64,000 nucleotides of DNA from Bilabrum cf. latius (GCA_965178125.1 OZ237777.1:62001-126000), one strand, 5' to 3'. Shown: positions 34,135-45,614, counted from the first letter of the stretch. Translations and numbers: made by a program. The notes: generated by a model from the sequence alone, not told the origin.

Positions 34135-35400
34135 TCACACGGAGAATGCGTACAGGTGCGGAGCGTGTGCCCGGCACAAGGCGCGGTCCAGTCCCACATC
34201 GGGGTCCCCGGTCGAGACCCACCATTTCCTCCTCCATGACCGTCTCTGCGTCTCACGGTCCTTCAGAGAGGCTAGCATGCACGCGCTCATGCCTTTGGCC
34301 CATTGCCGCTCTATATCCTTTAGCAAGCCGTGGGGCTTGAAAATCCGTCGCTGTAGTCGGGCGTTCGCATTGGTTGCCGCTATCAGCTCTTGCGTGGCCG
34401 TGGCGGCAAGAGCAGCCGCCGCATCGCCTCGCATCCACTGCCTGCACGTCAGCTACTCCTGCTAGCGCAGCTGGTTCCTGATCACCTGCACCACTCGGTT
34501 GGCCAGCTCCTTGACAGCTGTCCGTTCCGATGACCGCGCAATCGTAGGCTCTATCCGAGTGAGTGCGTCTTCGACGATTGGCTTGGCCCTGCTGGTGCGC
34601 TCCAGCTTCTCGTCCCAAGGGTCCTGAGCGAGAGCTGTCTTCGCCCATGCTTTCCGGAGAGAGGCAGGGGACCTCCCTCTATTCTGATCCGCATCATCGG
34701 GTTGCCACGGTCTCGTTCCGGCATGATGGTCATGCTCGGCCCGCTCCATCTGCTCTACCGCGGTGCCCATCACTTGAAGGTTGGGCGTGCCCTGTTGCGG
34801 GTATTGTCCAGCTCGGATGCGCAGAATTCGTCTTCCTTGGTGGCCGTATTCCTGCACCACCGCTGCTGTTGGCATGGCTCCTGGTCCGAAGGCATACCGT
34901 CCCTTCGTTGCGTACCGGTTAAGCATGACCACTCCGAGCGCGGCGCTCTCCCGGTCCCAATCCGACAGTGCCGGATCGTGCGAGCATCCCAGGCTCAGGC
35001 TTGTGAACGATCGGTCAGCAGCTCCGGATTTGGATTTCCTCCACTTTGTGACTTTTTTTGCAGTTTCCTGGCATCCCAGCCAGTCCTTCGCGTCATCGAT
35101 CCGTTGGGTCCACCCTGCCATCTTGATCCTGAATCCCAGTGCCAGCGCGGCCCCGAGTGGGCCTGTCTGTACTGGTGGTCCCTGCAGGAATCGGCCCTGG
35201 TGGATGAACCTGGCCGCAACATCAAGGCCCTTCTTCGAGGGACACTCGATCAGGTCCAGCAGGCCCATAGCAACACGCCCTGCTGCCAATGCCGTCAGCA
35301 GCTCAGTGTCCATCGCAAGGTTTGGCACGTATCGACCGCCCATGGTGAAGGGCCTTACCTGTGTCGATCCGCTGACAATCATCCAGCGCGTATCCAGCAG
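34135..35400 (-). mobile_element. LINE-like retrotransposon 3' part, copy 2
   Basis: Coding on the minus strand from about 35400 to TGA at 34135. Homology with copy 1 starts near WMIVSGSTQVRPF and continues to the shared TGA; conserved stretches include the paired motifs AFGPGAMPT / VFGPGSLPT, ARSS, and HGLLKDIERQWA / RGLMHTLERVWA. In copy 2 two UAGs (34462, 34453) interrupt an otherwise continuous frame. The region corresponds to the part downstream of the reverse-transcriptase core in non-LTR elements; the core itself is absent, so the copy is 5'-truncated. The identification rests on copy 1, whose upstream part resembles the post-core region of LINE polymerases. Confidence 0.6.
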
Positions 35401-35666
35401 GTGAACCAGAATACCAGAATAATTTGTAGGGTAAAGAAACCACACAAAGTAATGTGCAACCACGAATGGCTGTCACACCCCCAAGGTGGGGCCATCAAAG
35501 ATGACCTCAGAGAACAACGCGATCAAAAGACCCGCAGCCCCCCCCTAGAGCAAAGGCCAAAGCCTCAAAAGAAAGCAAAAGAAAGAAGAACCCCTCGTCC
35601 CAAAGAGGATTTCCGAAACATCATGGTGCTACACATACCGAGACGATCACCCTGAGACTCAGCCAC

Positions 35667-37340
35667 TCATCCACCAAAGGACCAGAGGGAAGGAGAGTGA
35701 GCCCGAGCCATCCTCGTAAGGACAGCCGGACCGTCAACACATGCCATCCGCCACCAGCTTGACGTCCATGTACGACGCAGCTACTCCCTTTCACGCAAGA
35801 CACAGCGAAGCGAAGTCGCCATCTCACGCGCCCAGACCCTCTCAAGAGTGTGCATGAGCCCTCTAGGGCGAGCCACACGATGTCCCCTGCGATCCTGAGC
35901 TCGCATTGCAGCATACAGGTCATCCGATGAGCTCGCAGTCCAGCCTCGCACCGAGGCCCCAGTCCACCACCTGCAGGCAGTCCAGGACGGAAACGTTCTG
36001 ATCTTTACACTCAGCTCATCAACCACCAGTGTCGCAAGCCGTACCAATCCAACAGAGGCGCTAGAGCGGGCAATTGCTCGGCGCATCTTGGGAATGGTTC
36101 GCTCAGCAGCAGCGACTCCACGCCTGTCCTGCTCCAGAGGTTGTGGGTGAGGTTCAAGACGTAGGCCATGGTCCGCCCATGCCTTCCTTATCTTGCCCTT
36201 CTCCTCTGAAGTTCGACTGGCCCAGTCACCGGAGACCCACTCTGCCTGAAGACCACGTGACTGCAGCGATGACTCTCGGCGAGTCATCTCCACAGCCACC
36301 TTGTCAGTCAGCTCTGGAGTAGGGGAACAGGAACGAGGGTAAATACCCGCACGAACACGAAGGATCAATCGCCCGTCGGAGCCACGCAGTTGCAGTGCTG
36401 CAGTGGTAGGCAGTGAACCAGGGCCGAACACCCCATCAACCTGACCATGGTACTGGTCCAGTGACACTGTCTGTTCTGCATTCTGCTGCCTGATTGCGCT
36501 CGCCAGGACGTAACCGGAGTGGCATCCAGGGCTCAAGTTCCTGAAAGACCTGATGCTAGAAGCAGACTTCGACGAGTGCCAACGGCGCACCGCTCGATTC
36601 AGCTCCTTCTCCCCCAGCCAAGTCACTCCGTTGTCAACAGATACTCCATTGTCATGAAGGTGAAGCCTGAGAGACGCCGCAGCACTAAGAGGTCCCTGCT
36701 GCGACATCTACTGGCACATGTATGCAGTCCGGATGTAGTGAGATACCACTGGTAGACCCCTCCTATCTGGGGCTCGCATGAGCTCAAAGAGGTCCCGTGC
36801 GGTCCTTCCGGCAGCACTCGCAAGCCATACCTCAGAATCCAACGCCACTTTCGGCAAGCGACGTCCTTCGACGGCAAATGGCATACGGTCAGCCATCCCA
36901 GTGGCCAGCATCCACCTCATGCGTGCCAGGAAACGGTCCACTACACTCATCACAGCTGCATTCATGATCACGCCGTAGTTCACAGAGATCCGCTGTTCCA
37001 GACCTCGGAAGCGTTCCCAGCCAGTGGCGCATCCAGCAGCACCAATGCCATAGAGCGCGCTTGTGAGCGCTCCAGAATAGAGAATCTGGGAGTGTAGACG
37101 AACCGACCAATCACAGTCAACTGCAGCGCGGGTTATGATGGACGCTTGTTGCATCGCCATTGCCACCCTTCGCCGAACGTGGGGGACCATGTCAATGGCT
37201 ATCACGTCCCTCTCTTCGTAGCCGGGCCCAAGCTCTGCTGCTGTGGCATGGATCCTCGTCGTCGATATCAGCAACCCTAGATACACATACGACTTCGCGC
37301 GGGGAACGGTCCATGTCTGTTCTACCCATGATGGGTTCAC
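35667..37340 (-). mobile_element. LINE-like retrotransposon 3' part, copy 1
   Basis: Minus-strand frame of 557 codons to TGA at 35667, with UAG at 36708 and 35781 and no UAA or UGA. Near 37290 it reads AKSYVYLGLLISTT, followed by a basic segment with RRRVAMAMQQASIITRA and LHSQILYSGALTSALYG, as in the region after the YxDD box of many LINE polymerases. The rest aligns with copy 2. After UAG 35781 the sequence LRRTWTSSWW...RAHSPSLWSF aligns with copy 2's QRRSWRRKWW...RAHAPHLYAF, and both end in TGA two residues later. The 5' end is missing beyond 37340. Its 3' flank joins the truncated start of copy 2. Confidence 0.65.
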
Positions 37341-37864
37341 TTCCGTGGCTGTACACGCGATATGTGAACTACAGAAATACAGAAATACAGAAATACATTG
37401 TTGGGTTAAGTTACCGAACCCGCCACAGATGCACCATATCTCAGGTGATCACCTGCAGCGGTAGGAGCCCTCATAAGAGGACTACAAGACCCCCGACCCT
37501 TTCAGACCAAAGGCCCCCCATGTACCGGCCCTGATGTTGGGACCTCCCTTTGTCGCCTTCAAGCCCTCCTTCGCAGCAGTCCCGGAGCCTTTATTTCGGA
37601 TATCCGTAGACACACAGGCATACTGCGTGGACCCGGCATTATGCGCGGTCCAGACCCACCACGGAGTGCCACTCCAGAACTTTCGATAGGGTTTGTTGTG
37701 TGTGATTATCTCAATACGTTATTTATGGACATAATAGCTTATTAGCCGTTTAGGGTCAGTTGATTTCGGCAGCAATTAACTGACCGCAAAATCATTTTTG
37801 GCATTATAGTATCAGCCTAAGGCGACGATATTTGGCGTGATTGCGATAAGTTTGGCACGCCACC
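37341..37864. other. No gene recognised; partly AT-rich
   Basis: Contains a triple ACAGAAATACAG-type repeat (37370-37397) and an AT-rich stretch around 37690-37860, which could be upstream sequence for the next gene. No signal can be assigned with confidence. Confidence 0.4.
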
Positions 37865-39177
37865 TTGAAGCCGACAGTGGTTTGGCTCAATGGTAACCAT
37901 GAAACGCAAGTCGTGTTCGATCTGCAGAAGGATGAAAGTGAGTTGCTAAGGTCAAACAATTGCATGCATCACTACGTTGCATCCAGGCCTGCAACTCGAG
38001 CTGCTCCTGCCGCGCGCCTTAATCTCAATCGCAGAAAAAATGTTAGTTCGTTGGCAATCAGGATTGCCTCTCTTGTCAGAAGCGTGGACTCACATGCGAT
38101 TTTGGGCACACTAAAGTAAGTGGTAGGAGGAGTACGCCTCTTGCAAACAAGACTCCTTCATGCCCTTGGGCGGTGTCTACCTCGAGCAAATCTCTGAATC
38201 GTAGGGTTTGTGGAGCGATGTAGAGAGGGCTGTCAGGTCAGCCAAAATAGTTACGTTGGCTTGGTGCAACTGTAGTGAATCATGCTCTATCGCCTGACGT
38301 TGCAAGAGGCGCTCGTGATGCAATCATAGACTCTCTTAACAAGCATCCAGGCTTGCAGCAAGCTGTGTCTGCAAAACTAGAGCGCGGTTCTGGATAGAAG
38401 AGGCTAATGATTCCAATCAAATCCAACAGAGGTCTTTCACGTCGCCTGCACAAAGCTCTAGTGTAGATGCGTGATGCTGTGAGGCATGCAACTGGGGACC
38501 CCTCGGCCCTTCTTGAGAGGCCAGTTGCGTTGGTCAGCCTGCCTGGATGTGGAAAACAGCGCTTACACAGAGATCTGGACCCCAGCAAGGCCTGGTCTCT
38601 CTCTGGGAAGGGCTTTGCTGGCGGGGCAATAGCTTCGCTTGTGAAACCAAGCAAGCTTCAGGTCTCCTATGGATCTCATCTGATCGTATCACCCACAAAG
38701 AGCTCCAGATTAGCTGACCTCGAGATCTCGCCAGGTAGTTGCTTGAGCTTCCATGGCAGCTTAGTACATGCGGGGTGCGAATCTGACGGGATTCAAGTTC
38801 GTCTTCACGCGTACATTAAGGGCTCTGGCGTGCAGGGGCCTCTGAAGCTAACAAAAACGCACATTGATGACCTCTTCCAGAAAAAGCTCGCGCCCGAATC
38901 GGGTATGGGAGGTGCCAGCGGAGCAGCGGCCGGTCCTGCTCGGCGGTCGGCGCGCTTGCAGTCCCGCGGTAATTCGGCTGCTACCGCAGGGCGGCATCCT
39001 GGGGGGCAGGGCAAGCGCGCCCCCACCATTGGGAGCAAGAGACAGAGACAAGCTGTGGACGCTGCGGCTGCCACACGGCATGTCTCTGTGAAGGAGGCAG
39101 CTGCGGCAGCAACCGGCAGGAGGTCCAGTGCCGGTACCGGTGCCGGACCCAGGCGGTAGAAGCCGCGCACAACTTGA
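37865..39177 (+). CDS. Probable Fe(II)/2-oxoglutarate oxygenase-like protein, several UAG
   Basis: From 38023 to TGA at 39175 one frame is open apart from UAG at 38044, 38221, 38251, 38395, 38464 and 39157. The core (38281-38870) has the spacing of a double-stranded beta-helix oxygenase: H-x-D in RLHRDLD (38566-38574), distal His in FHGSLVHAGCES (38767), and an Arg at 38800 in VRLHAYI that could hold 2-oxoglutarate. Upstream lies a Cys-rich stretch, DCLSCQKRGLTC. Sequence from 37865 (VVWLNGNHETQVVFDLQ) looks coding in another frame, changing at an A run near 38034-38040. The C-terminal 90 residues are basic and low-complexity, perhaps nucleic-acid binding. The family call is inference from motif spacing; the substrate is unknown. 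Confidence 0.5.
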
Positions 39178-39387
39178 TATGCCAGGGAACTGTAAGTGGT
39201 GCTGGTGTGGTGGAGTGTTAGCACACACAGGCACACAGCTGTTGTAGGCCCTAGCACGTCCGCGCAGCCAGGTAAAGCCTGCCACATGGCCAGGTGATAC
39301 ACCCTTGGATTGATGATCTGTCAGTCCTGAGCTCTTCACCTCTTCTTCTGAGATCACACACTTTACACAGCACTTCTAGTATCGCTT
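39178..39387. other. No gene recognised
   Basis: Short frames only, between the oxygenase-like gene and the IPT-like remnant. Confidence 0.4.
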
Positions 39388-40302
39388 TCATCTCCTCCGG
39401 GCCCCACCGCCCCATCCCACATGCCTACCCCATCTGCTGTGCTTCCCGCTCCACGTCGTCCACCTTGTCCATCTTTCATCAATACCAAGAAACTCGCCGT
39501 TTCCCTTCGCCGCAGTCACGCCCCGCGACTTGACCACTCGCACGAGCACGATCTCAGCCGGTCGCAGCTGCACTGCACCCTGCTCCCCATTCCCGAGATC
39601 CTCGTCGTGCTGGGTCATCACGTACGGGTCACCATTCGGAGTGCGGCCCGAGGTAGGGCCGCTCAGCGTACCAGCAGCCTGCAGCACGGGGCGGACTATT
39701 CTGCGGGCAGCAGTTCGCATGGCCGGTCGCCCACTGTCACGTTGGTGACACTGTTGCTGTCGACCGACGAACCAAAGTCTCTCTCAGGCAGCACAAGCAC
39801 CTCTCCGCCTGCGGTCCCAACTGGCTGCGGGGCAGCACTCCTGATCCTAGGACGGGCATACCTGATTGCAATGTCGATCGCCTGCTGCATGTCCGTGTAG
39901 AAGGACCCCACCTGGACCGGCACCCGGTGCCCCAGCCCCACGCCAGCTGGGACTGTCAGCCTTAGTACCCCATCCGCCTGTCGTAACCCCGCTGGCGGCA
40001 GCTCGATGCCTAGGTCGGGTAGCGAGGCCTGCACGAGGCCATACTGAGCGGTGCCAAACCCGGATCCACACAGCTCTAGCATACCTCGCGTATGCGGAAT
40101 GCCCGCAAGATCAGATTCCGAATCCATTGCCTTCGCTATCTATAGCAATGCTCACGGGGAAGTAGGCCATGTCTGTGGTGGCCTCGGGGCTAGCCTCCAG
40201 AGGGGGCAGGTCAGCGAAGGCCGCGGCAGTCACAGGCGCACGGTAGGCCAGGACCATCCAGTTGCCCCGCGAAGCGGCCTCGATGGCTCCGTTGCAGCCC
40301 AC
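39388..40302 (-). pseudogene. IPT/TIG-like extracellular protein, 3' part
   Basis: Minus-strand coding segments in at least three frames: APVTAAAFADLPPLEASPEA and FPVSIAIDSEGNGFG (to 40111), then MLELCGSGFGTAQYG and PRIRSAAPQPVGTAGGEVL with ERDFGSS and NVTVGDRPCELLPAE (to UAG at 39696), then VRPVLQAAGTLSG and GDPYVMTQHDEDLG in the next frame. The PxIxSxxPxxxxxxGG...V...GxxFGxS pattern is that of an IPT/TIG immunoglobulin-like domain found in cell-surface proteins. Probably the continuation of the gene at 40734-44113, separated from it by repeats R1 and R2. Confidence 0.45.
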
Positions 40303-40444
40303 GTTGATGATGAGTACTTGCTGGTATTAAGGAGACAGAGTCTGATTCGTTGTTGACGTCAAATGAGATGATAAGCGTCTGTGCGATGAGGATGGCTCTG
40401 CGAAGAAGGAGAACGCCGCAACACCTTGTCCGTAGGTGGGAAGA

Positions 40445-40582
40445 GGAATTGTAGCGTTAGACATCGTAATCTGATTAACGGAAGAGGCAGGCCACGAAGA
40501 GTGGAGGTTGGCATTTCTCCAGTCAATTGCCTCCATTCGGGGTGGAAGAGCTCAGGACTGACAGATCGTCTTGAATTCTTTT
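40445..40582 (+). repeat. Repeat R1, copy 1
   Basis: About 135 bp starting AATTGTAGCGTTAGACATCG and ending CTTGAATTCTTT; direct copy at 45480-45614 with very few differences. On the minus strand it reads MEAIDWRNANLHSSWPASSV, which may be coding. It lies inside the interrupted IPT-like gene next to R2. Confidence 0.85.
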
Positions 40583-40597
40583 CCCACCCGCCCGGGC

Positions 40598-40745
40598 CCG
40601 GAGAATTCGTTGTGTGTCTCCGCTGGTGGACAAATCCATCGGTGGATTCAGGCACATGGCGACGGCTCTGTGTTCGATGCCATGTCTGGTTGTATTTGGG
40701 TGGTTGAGTCTGTAAAAGAAGCTTTCATGGAAGTCACGATGTCAA
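40598..40745 (+). repeat. Repeat R2, copy 1 (conserved coding-like)
   Basis: About 145 bp, present in reverse at 44311-44458. In both copies one frame is open and changes are mostly conservative: GGQIHRWIQAHGDGSVFDAM here against GGQINRWIQAHGDGSVFDAM there, then VKEAFMEVTMS. It is therefore likely a fragment of a real protein, of unknown family. Here the frame ends TGA at 40743. Confidence 0.8.
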
Positions 40746-43700
40746 CTTGAGTCGTGTCTCACAGGGCCCAGCGAAGTTGACTGAGCACGATGCATCCGGG
40801 CTGTCTGGGTCAGGCGTGATGACCTCGAGATCCAGACACTCCTGCCCACCGATGAGCAGCGACATCCTGTCTGGGTTTGTTCCCTCGAGCCCCTGCACCT
40901 TGGCCAGGCAGACGTCCTCCCCTCCAGCGGTGTCCAGTGCGGGCCAGTCGGGCTGTTCCTGCAGGGCGTCAAAGAAGGGCACGGGCCGGTTGAACGTAGC
41001 TGTGTTGGAGACTCGCTGGTCCAAACGCACCTGCACCTGCACGTCTGCTGCCCCAGTAGGGTCTACGATCTCGAATTCGATCTCTTCGTTCGTCCATCGC
41101 ATGATCCTGGGTGCAAGCATGTCCAAGTCTGCGCTAATCCCCACGGCCTGCTCATCCACCAGCAGATTCGCATCCCCCCGCGTCCCTGCACGAACACCCG
41201 AAGCCACACGTTGCCCATCGTTGAGTTGCGGTCGGGTGAGGTGCGGGTGATGGCGGGCGGATCGTACACCAGCAACCCCGCCCCTGCAGCGGGGAAAACA
41301 CCGGCGCTCCAGAACCTACCGTGGATTGCAGCCTCACGATCACCTCCCGGTTCTCGCCATACCCCGGAGGCGGGTCGAACTCGAACAGAGCCATCACTCC
41401 GTCCCCGCGCAGCTCGCCCCCACCGTTGGTGACAGGCACCTCGGCAAGCTGTCTGAGCTTCTCCTGGGCGGACTGGGGCAGCGCCCACCCGCACATTATG
41501 TCTGGTGCCCACCCGCGCATTATGTCTGGTGCCCACCCGCGCATTATGTCGGGTCAGTGCCGACTGGGGCCGCGGATCCGCGGTTGTACACGTAAAGTGT
41601 TGCGTTAGCGCGGGCAGCGAATCCAGGATTCGACTCTTCCACTGATAGGCTCCCGCTCCTCCAGTGGAGGCACCCTGCGGCGTAAGCTCCGCTTCCGTCA
41701 CAGCAGGAGCTGCTTACGATGTCATAGGCTTTGGATTCTACCTTTGAAGACTAGCCTTCGACCGATACGATCCATACCTGCGGCCGACCCCCGGCTCGGT
41801 CCTGTACTCGATAGCAGTGTGGTTGGGCACTTCACAGCCAGTGGCCACGCTCTCGTAGCCAGTGGTTCCGTACCTGACGGAGTCCAGCGGATCAGTCCTG
41901 GGCCCACAGTTGGTACCCCGCAGCAGCACGCGGTCCCCACACTCCGTAGAGGCATCCACAGCCCCTGACCCGGGGGTCTCAGAGATCTAGTTGCCGATCA
42001 GCAGGTACTATCGGAAATCTGCGCCTGCACCCCCCATGGTCTTGCACTCTGTTGGCCAGCACCACATCGCAGTCCGCTGCGTGGAACGGAGGAGGCAGGT
42101 CGTCCTCACTCAGCTGCATGTGGCCCTCCTGTCTTGCCATGTGTGCGGCATCCAGTAGCAGTATTACTCGTCCACTTGGCGCTTCGTGTACACTGCCTGA
42201 GCCACGGTTGGTCCCAAGGGCCGGCAGTGCCTGCCCTCGATGATGACCAGCTAGTTGCCCTCCGTGTGTACGAGCGATGAGCCTGGTCCTGCATAGCTCG
42301 TGATCACCGGCGGGTGGTAGTTGGTCATCGCCTCGAGCACGGGACTCTCTTGCCCGTCGATCTCCACCTTCCACACAAGCTCATCTCCGATGCCAGGCGC
42401 TGTTCTGCATGTGATCCTGGTGCTAGCAGAGGCCACGAAGCAGTCAGTTGCCTCAAAAGCACTGAACCATGTCGGGTCAGCCTTTGCAGCCCACTTAGAC
42501 CAGTAGGTCACCTTGGGCACAGGCATGGGTAGGAAACCCAAGGGCTGGTCCGCTGCCAGCATGCGAGGCACATCGGCCAGTGCGGACCCGCACAACTCCT
42601 GCACGCCTTCCAGCAGCACTGTCCTTGGCCCGAGCTGGTCGCCCTCTAGGATGATGATCGCGCAGCCATGTCTTGGCATCCGCCGTTCCCTGGCCCCCGG
42701 CCAACCGCACCTGTGGCGCGCGGTATGACGTGGTGTCATCCGAGGTCACTCCCGAGTCCTGCCCGCCCACCATGACGACCCACGTGTGATCCTTGCCCAT
42801 TCCTGGCTGCGCCTGGCACAGCACTCCCTTGTGCGGGTTGGATGGCAAGCTGTCAAACTGCGTGCAGTAGCGCTCACTGTCTCCATCAGGCCCGTAGTAG
42901 GCACGCACACCTGCGCAAGCAAGAGCCTGTGGACCAGGTTTCAGGAAACGCCCCTTGATGTGAATGGCGTCACCCCCATGTGTGGATAGGAAGGTATTCG
43001 TCATTGAGGTGTCCACGTCCATAGTCATCTACTCCATTGCCAGCATCAGTTTCTCGCATGCCTCTGTGGCTTTCTTTCTAGCGCTCTGCACCTCTGCAGC
43101 AGGCAGTACCACCACCGGCTCGCTCGTTCTCACACGAGAGCAAGGCCAAGTTCTGCTGCGATCGGAAGGGGCTGGTCCATTAAAATGAGACCCACAAGCA
43201 CAGTGAAGTCCAGACAAACGATCCCAATGGATGACTCGCACTGGGGTTCCAATGGCGCCGACGTTGGTTCCAGTCAGCTGGATATTGCTTCCCTCAAGGG
43301 TGTCAATGTCAGAGGCTCGTGCTAACGCAGATTATGTGGGGCGCTTATACCTCGCGTAGATCCCGCCCGCAATCTGCGAGAAGCCGTTCACTGTGATGGT
43401 CCACTCGAGCGCCTCGCCGTACCCTGGCTGCACCTCGCACTCAAGCAAGGTAGGGGCTGTCAGGATCGTGCATTCGCTTTCCGACACGTTGTAACCGCGA
43501 TATGGGTGCATGCCAGCAGCTGAAGAATAGCCATAGTACGCAGACACGACGTTGGGGCTGGCCCCGCCCCTCCATACTACGCCCATCCACTCGCATTGGA
43601 AGCGCACCTGGGTTTCCCCTGTCGTTGGAAAGGGTACCCAGTCCACCGTAGTGATGATGATGTCGTTGGTGTCCCGGATGGTCACAGCAACAGTGGACTA

Positions 43701-44113
43701 CACCTGCATCAGCCCGTCCGACACCTCCACCACCAGGTTAAGCTAGCCTGCGCCTCGTAGTCGAGCGGCTTGGCCACAACAACTTCGAAGCCCTGCGTCT
43801 GTGCCACGCTGATATCTCGGGTGTCGGCCGATACAGCGAAGTGCCCGTCAGGATCCCCACCTGTGATCGCAAATGCCAGAATGTCCTCCGTGTCGGGGTC
43901 GCTGCAAGGGACGCAAGCAATGGCAGTGCCCGGCTGGATGCCCTCGATGATGTCTACAGAGCCATCTTGCGTGGCAGGGATCTCGTTCACGTCATTCGCC
44001 CGGATGGTTGCGGTGAAGTTGGCCTTCAAGCCGTTGTTGTCCTCCACCGCGATCACCAGCTCGATGCGGCCGTCTGTGACTTTCAAATAGTTAAGACAGG
44101 ACGCATCCGTCAA
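40734..44113 (-). pseudogene. IPT/TIG and cadherin-like repeat protein, broken
   Basis: Minus-strand gene in pieces. 44113-43709 reads a cadherin-like repeat: ATIRANDVNEIP, then CSDPDTEDILAFAITGGDPD and PLDYEAQASL. One base is missing near 43745, after which LVVEVSDGLMQV, UAG, STVAVTIRDTND continues. 43685-43332 has an IPT-like stretch with LLECEVQPGYGEALEWTITV. After UAA at 43332 follow DTLEGSNIQLTGTNVGAIG, then UAG at 43029, STHGGDAIHIKGRFLKPG and QAQPGMGKDHTWVVMVGG. Further changes of frame near 42670, 42230, 41960 and 41450-41200 lead through GTNCGPRTDPL and LVYDPPAITRTSPDRNSTMG to NFAGPCETRLKLTS and TGA. The order, many Ig-like IPT domains with cadherin-like repeats, fits a large surface or secreted protein. 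The frameshifts argue for decay or assembly error; expression cannot be judged. Confidence 0.55.
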
Positions 44114-44310
44114 TTGTGTGCCGTAGGTACGGATGCACGTTACGAAGTGATTTAGATAGATATATTAGGAGAGATTGTGTAGTATTGGTCGCCGAGCGCA
44201 GATGTGAGGCTCTCACTTGTTCGGAATTTCGGTGGCACCTGTGTTCTACAGCTGTGCCCCGATATTCTCAGTAATAATTGTCATTATGTGGCAATACACA
44301 CTGTGACATC

Positions 44311-44458
44311 GTGACTTCCATGAAAGCTTCTTTTACATTCTCAACCACCTGAATAAAACCAGACATGGCATCGAACACAGAGCCGTCGCCATGTGCCTGA
44401 ATCCACCGGTTGATTTGTCCACCACCGGAGACACACAACTAATTCTCCATGTCTTACC
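44311..44458 (-). repeat. Repeat R2, copy 2 (inverted)
   Basis: Reverse-oriented copy of 40598-40745. The coding-like frame is kept and reads on into VKEAFMEVTMSQ. Confidence 0.8.
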
Positions 44459-44531
44459 ATATCTTCCTTACGGGAGGTTGCAGTGGGTGGTCTCGTTGAA
44501 GCAAAGCAAAGTGTCTCCAAGATAGTTGGAA

Positions 44532-45390
44532 TTAGCTGGACGCCCGTGCTTGGGCCACCGCCTCAAGCAGCACCGCCTGTGGCGCGCGCTGCAGCTCAAG
44601 GTGCGTCCAACCAATATCGATTGCTGGCAGCCCATCGGCTTCTCGCCGGATGTAGGTGTTCATGCTCTTAGTGGATGCCCACCGTCCAAGACGCTGCACA
44701 ATGCCGTGCTCGATGCCCAGCCGCACCATTGTGCTGGTGATGCGGAAACTGTGCCCATGCCACCCACTTGCATCGTCATGGCGGCTTGCACAGCTCCGCA
44801 CCAGACGTACGACGTGCAACGGCGTACCGCGTCGTGCGGCGACCGTTCGATGCGATCTCCGGGAACAACAACACCTGACTGTTCTGGCAGGCGTTGTGCA
44901 GGTGGCGTGGCGAGGTGACCGGGATTCCCGCTGCGGTCAGCCTCGTCATGACGTGCCGGACGAAATGGTGTACGGGGCAGCATGGGCTACCCTGTACCTC
45001 TCCTTTGACCACCTACACAGGGGATCGGGTTGCGATTGCCACCGTGGCGGGCCCACCCGCCTTGGTGAACCGCAGGTGCAGGGAGCAGCTGATCACCTTG
45101 TTGTCCTCGATTGCCCAGGATACATGCTTGAGGCGATGCGGATCAGAGGCGGCCCGTGCCTCTCCCGTGGCCTCGCCCAGGCGCATGGTCCCCCCAAAGG
45201 CCAGTGCACCGGCCAACTAGGCCGCACTTTTGCCGGGGGTGGATGGCTGGAATTTGAAGAAGTGCCGCACTGCTGACATCGGGATGGGCGTGCGGTGCAG
45301 ACTTGCAAGTGTTTGTTTGCCGTGTAATGCCTGGCCACTGCATGGCCAAAGTCACCAAGTCCTTTCACTACGACTGCTCCTAATCGATTG
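44532..45390 (-). pseudogene. Tyrosine recombinase, DIRS/Crypton-like, frameshifted
   Basis: The minus strand encodes the catalytic part of a tyrosine recombinase in two or three frames. 45216-45013 has LAFGGTMRLGEATGEA, whose Arg (45183-45181) fits the first catalytic Arg. UAG at 45013 is followed in frame by KGEVQGSPCCPVHHFVRHVM and FPEIASNGRRTTRYA. A frame change near 44810 leads to WHGHSFRITSTMVRLGIEHG with the H-x-x-R box (44753-44742), then QRLGRWASTKSMNTYIRRE with GRW and the nucleophile Tyr at 44654. It ends at TAA 44532. Upstream, IPAIHPRQKCGL lies in another frame. Such enzymes integrate Cryptons and DIRS/Ngaro retroelements; the RT fragment at 46.2-46.6 kb on the same strand favours DIRS-like. 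At least two frame changes mean this copy is probably inactive. Confidence 0.65.
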
Positions 45391-45479
45391 TACAAGGACG
45401 CCAGTGTCGCTGCTTCGCCATGTACGCTATGACTCTGCCGAGCTTAAGGGCCTCGTTGCGTGGTGAACCGATGCGGTCA

Positions 45480-45614
45480 ATTGTAGCATTAGACATCGTA
45501 ATCTGATTAACGGAAGAGGCAGGCCACGAAGAGTGGAGGTTGGCATTTCTCCAGTCAATCGCCTCCATTCGGGGTGGAAGAGCTCAGGACTGACAGATCG
45601 TCTTGAATTCTTTA
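45480..45614 (+). repeat. Repeat R1, copy 2
   Basis: Direct copy of 40445-40582, upstream (in element sense) of the recombinase fragment. Confidence 0.85.

Noticed and set aside
43332-43334. UAA also sense, as in UAR-to-Gln codes
   Set aside because: One in-frame UAA in the IPT-like gene and one at 58700 hint at it, but UAA appears to end frames at 27435, 52793 and 57178, and both hints lie in genes with frame damage. Not decided.
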